12,255 nucleotides of DNA. Origin: Phycisphaerae bacterium SM23_33. GTDB taxonomy: Bacteria > Planctomycetota > Phycisphaerae > SM23-33. How positions within the stretch are numbered: the stretch's first letter is position 1; each line of letters begins with the position of its first letter. The position numbers were made by a program, and so were the translations under genes. Location: assembly GCA_001303665.1 (NCBI GenBank), contig LJUF01000052.1:1-12255 (forward strand), in the 5' to 3' direction. Below the pieces are notes generated by a model. That model saw only the letters and a program-made list of their open reading frames with translations. It had not been told where the DNA came from and searched no databases. Below are positions 12,228 through 12,255 of this stretch, one piece after another.

Positions 12228-12228
12228 C

Positions 12229-12255
12229 ATGGATGCGACTTCTCTGGTATCGGCA
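12229..12255 (+). CDS. Start of an unrecognised gene (partial, nine codons)
   Basis: ATG at 12229 follows GGGAGG by 5 nt and opens a frame, MDATSLVSA, that runs off the window. Nine residues are too few to assign a family. The strong Shine-Dalgarno and the structured region just upstream make a real start likely. Confidence 0.5.

Larger units (their letters stand above)
11912..12228 (+). other. 317-nt intergenic region after ssrA
   Basis: No gene is supported. It holds the ssrA terminator-like hairpin (11948-11977), a 10-bp direct repeat TCGGACTCAC (12043-12052 and 12117-12126), a short hairpin CGGAC/GTCCG (12044-12048 with 12055-12059) followed by TTT, a perfect 10-bp palindrome AAGTGCACTT (12130-12139) and a long hairpin (12180-12227) before the next gene. 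The part from about 12060 on is visibly less GC-rich than the genes. I found no convincing -10/-35 pair for the next gene. Confidence 0.5.

Overview
The window is GC-rich bacterial chromosome carrying mostly core genes, with one accessory-looking signalling and metabolic block. The class of genes, the high GC and small details (a sigma-54 activator, a PadR plus HAAS-domain membrane protein pair, a Thr/Gln/Pro-rich lipoprotein tail) suggest a planctomycete, possibly Phycisphaerae. That placement is an inference from style, not from a marker gene.

Left part (1-4250, + strand): the last codons of polynucleotide phosphorylase (S1 domain end); a cold-shock protein with a strong Shine-Dalgarno; then a sensor-poor membrane histidine kinase whose stop codon overlaps the start of a LarA-superfamily (nickel-pincer-nucleotide hydroxyacid racemase/epimerase type) gene; a GC hairpin; and an NtrC-type sigma-54 response regulator with its own near-leaderless promoter. 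The kinase and regulator look like cognate partners with the LarA homologue sandwiched between them, which makes it the best candidate here for an undescribed system.

Middle part (4251-7100): a 340-nt gap holding a pyrimidine tract and a textbook sigma-70 promoter whose -10 box sits at the centre of an 11-bp-arm dyad, followed by a padR gene overlapping by 4 nt a 721-residue membrane protein (HAAS-like N-terminus, large extracytoplasmic domain with a helical-repeat look, about seven membrane segments). This is a typical PadR/HAAS arrangement, probably autoregulated.

Right part (7101-12255): mutL with its endonuclease motif; a lipoprotein alpha/beta hydrolase whose nucleophile position is Asp instead of Ser; a convergent minus-strand iron-containing alcohol dehydrogenase with one metal-ligand His replaced by Gln; and, divergent from it, the tmRNA gene ssrA (no encoded CCA, predicted tag ANHTLAMAA) with promoter and terminator-like hairpin. 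The window ends nine codons into an unrecognised gene whose Shine-Dalgarno is buried in a long hairpin.

No CRISPR array, insertion sequence, tRNA or rRNA was seen. All promoter and terminator calls are made by eye; all family calls are from motifs without database searches.
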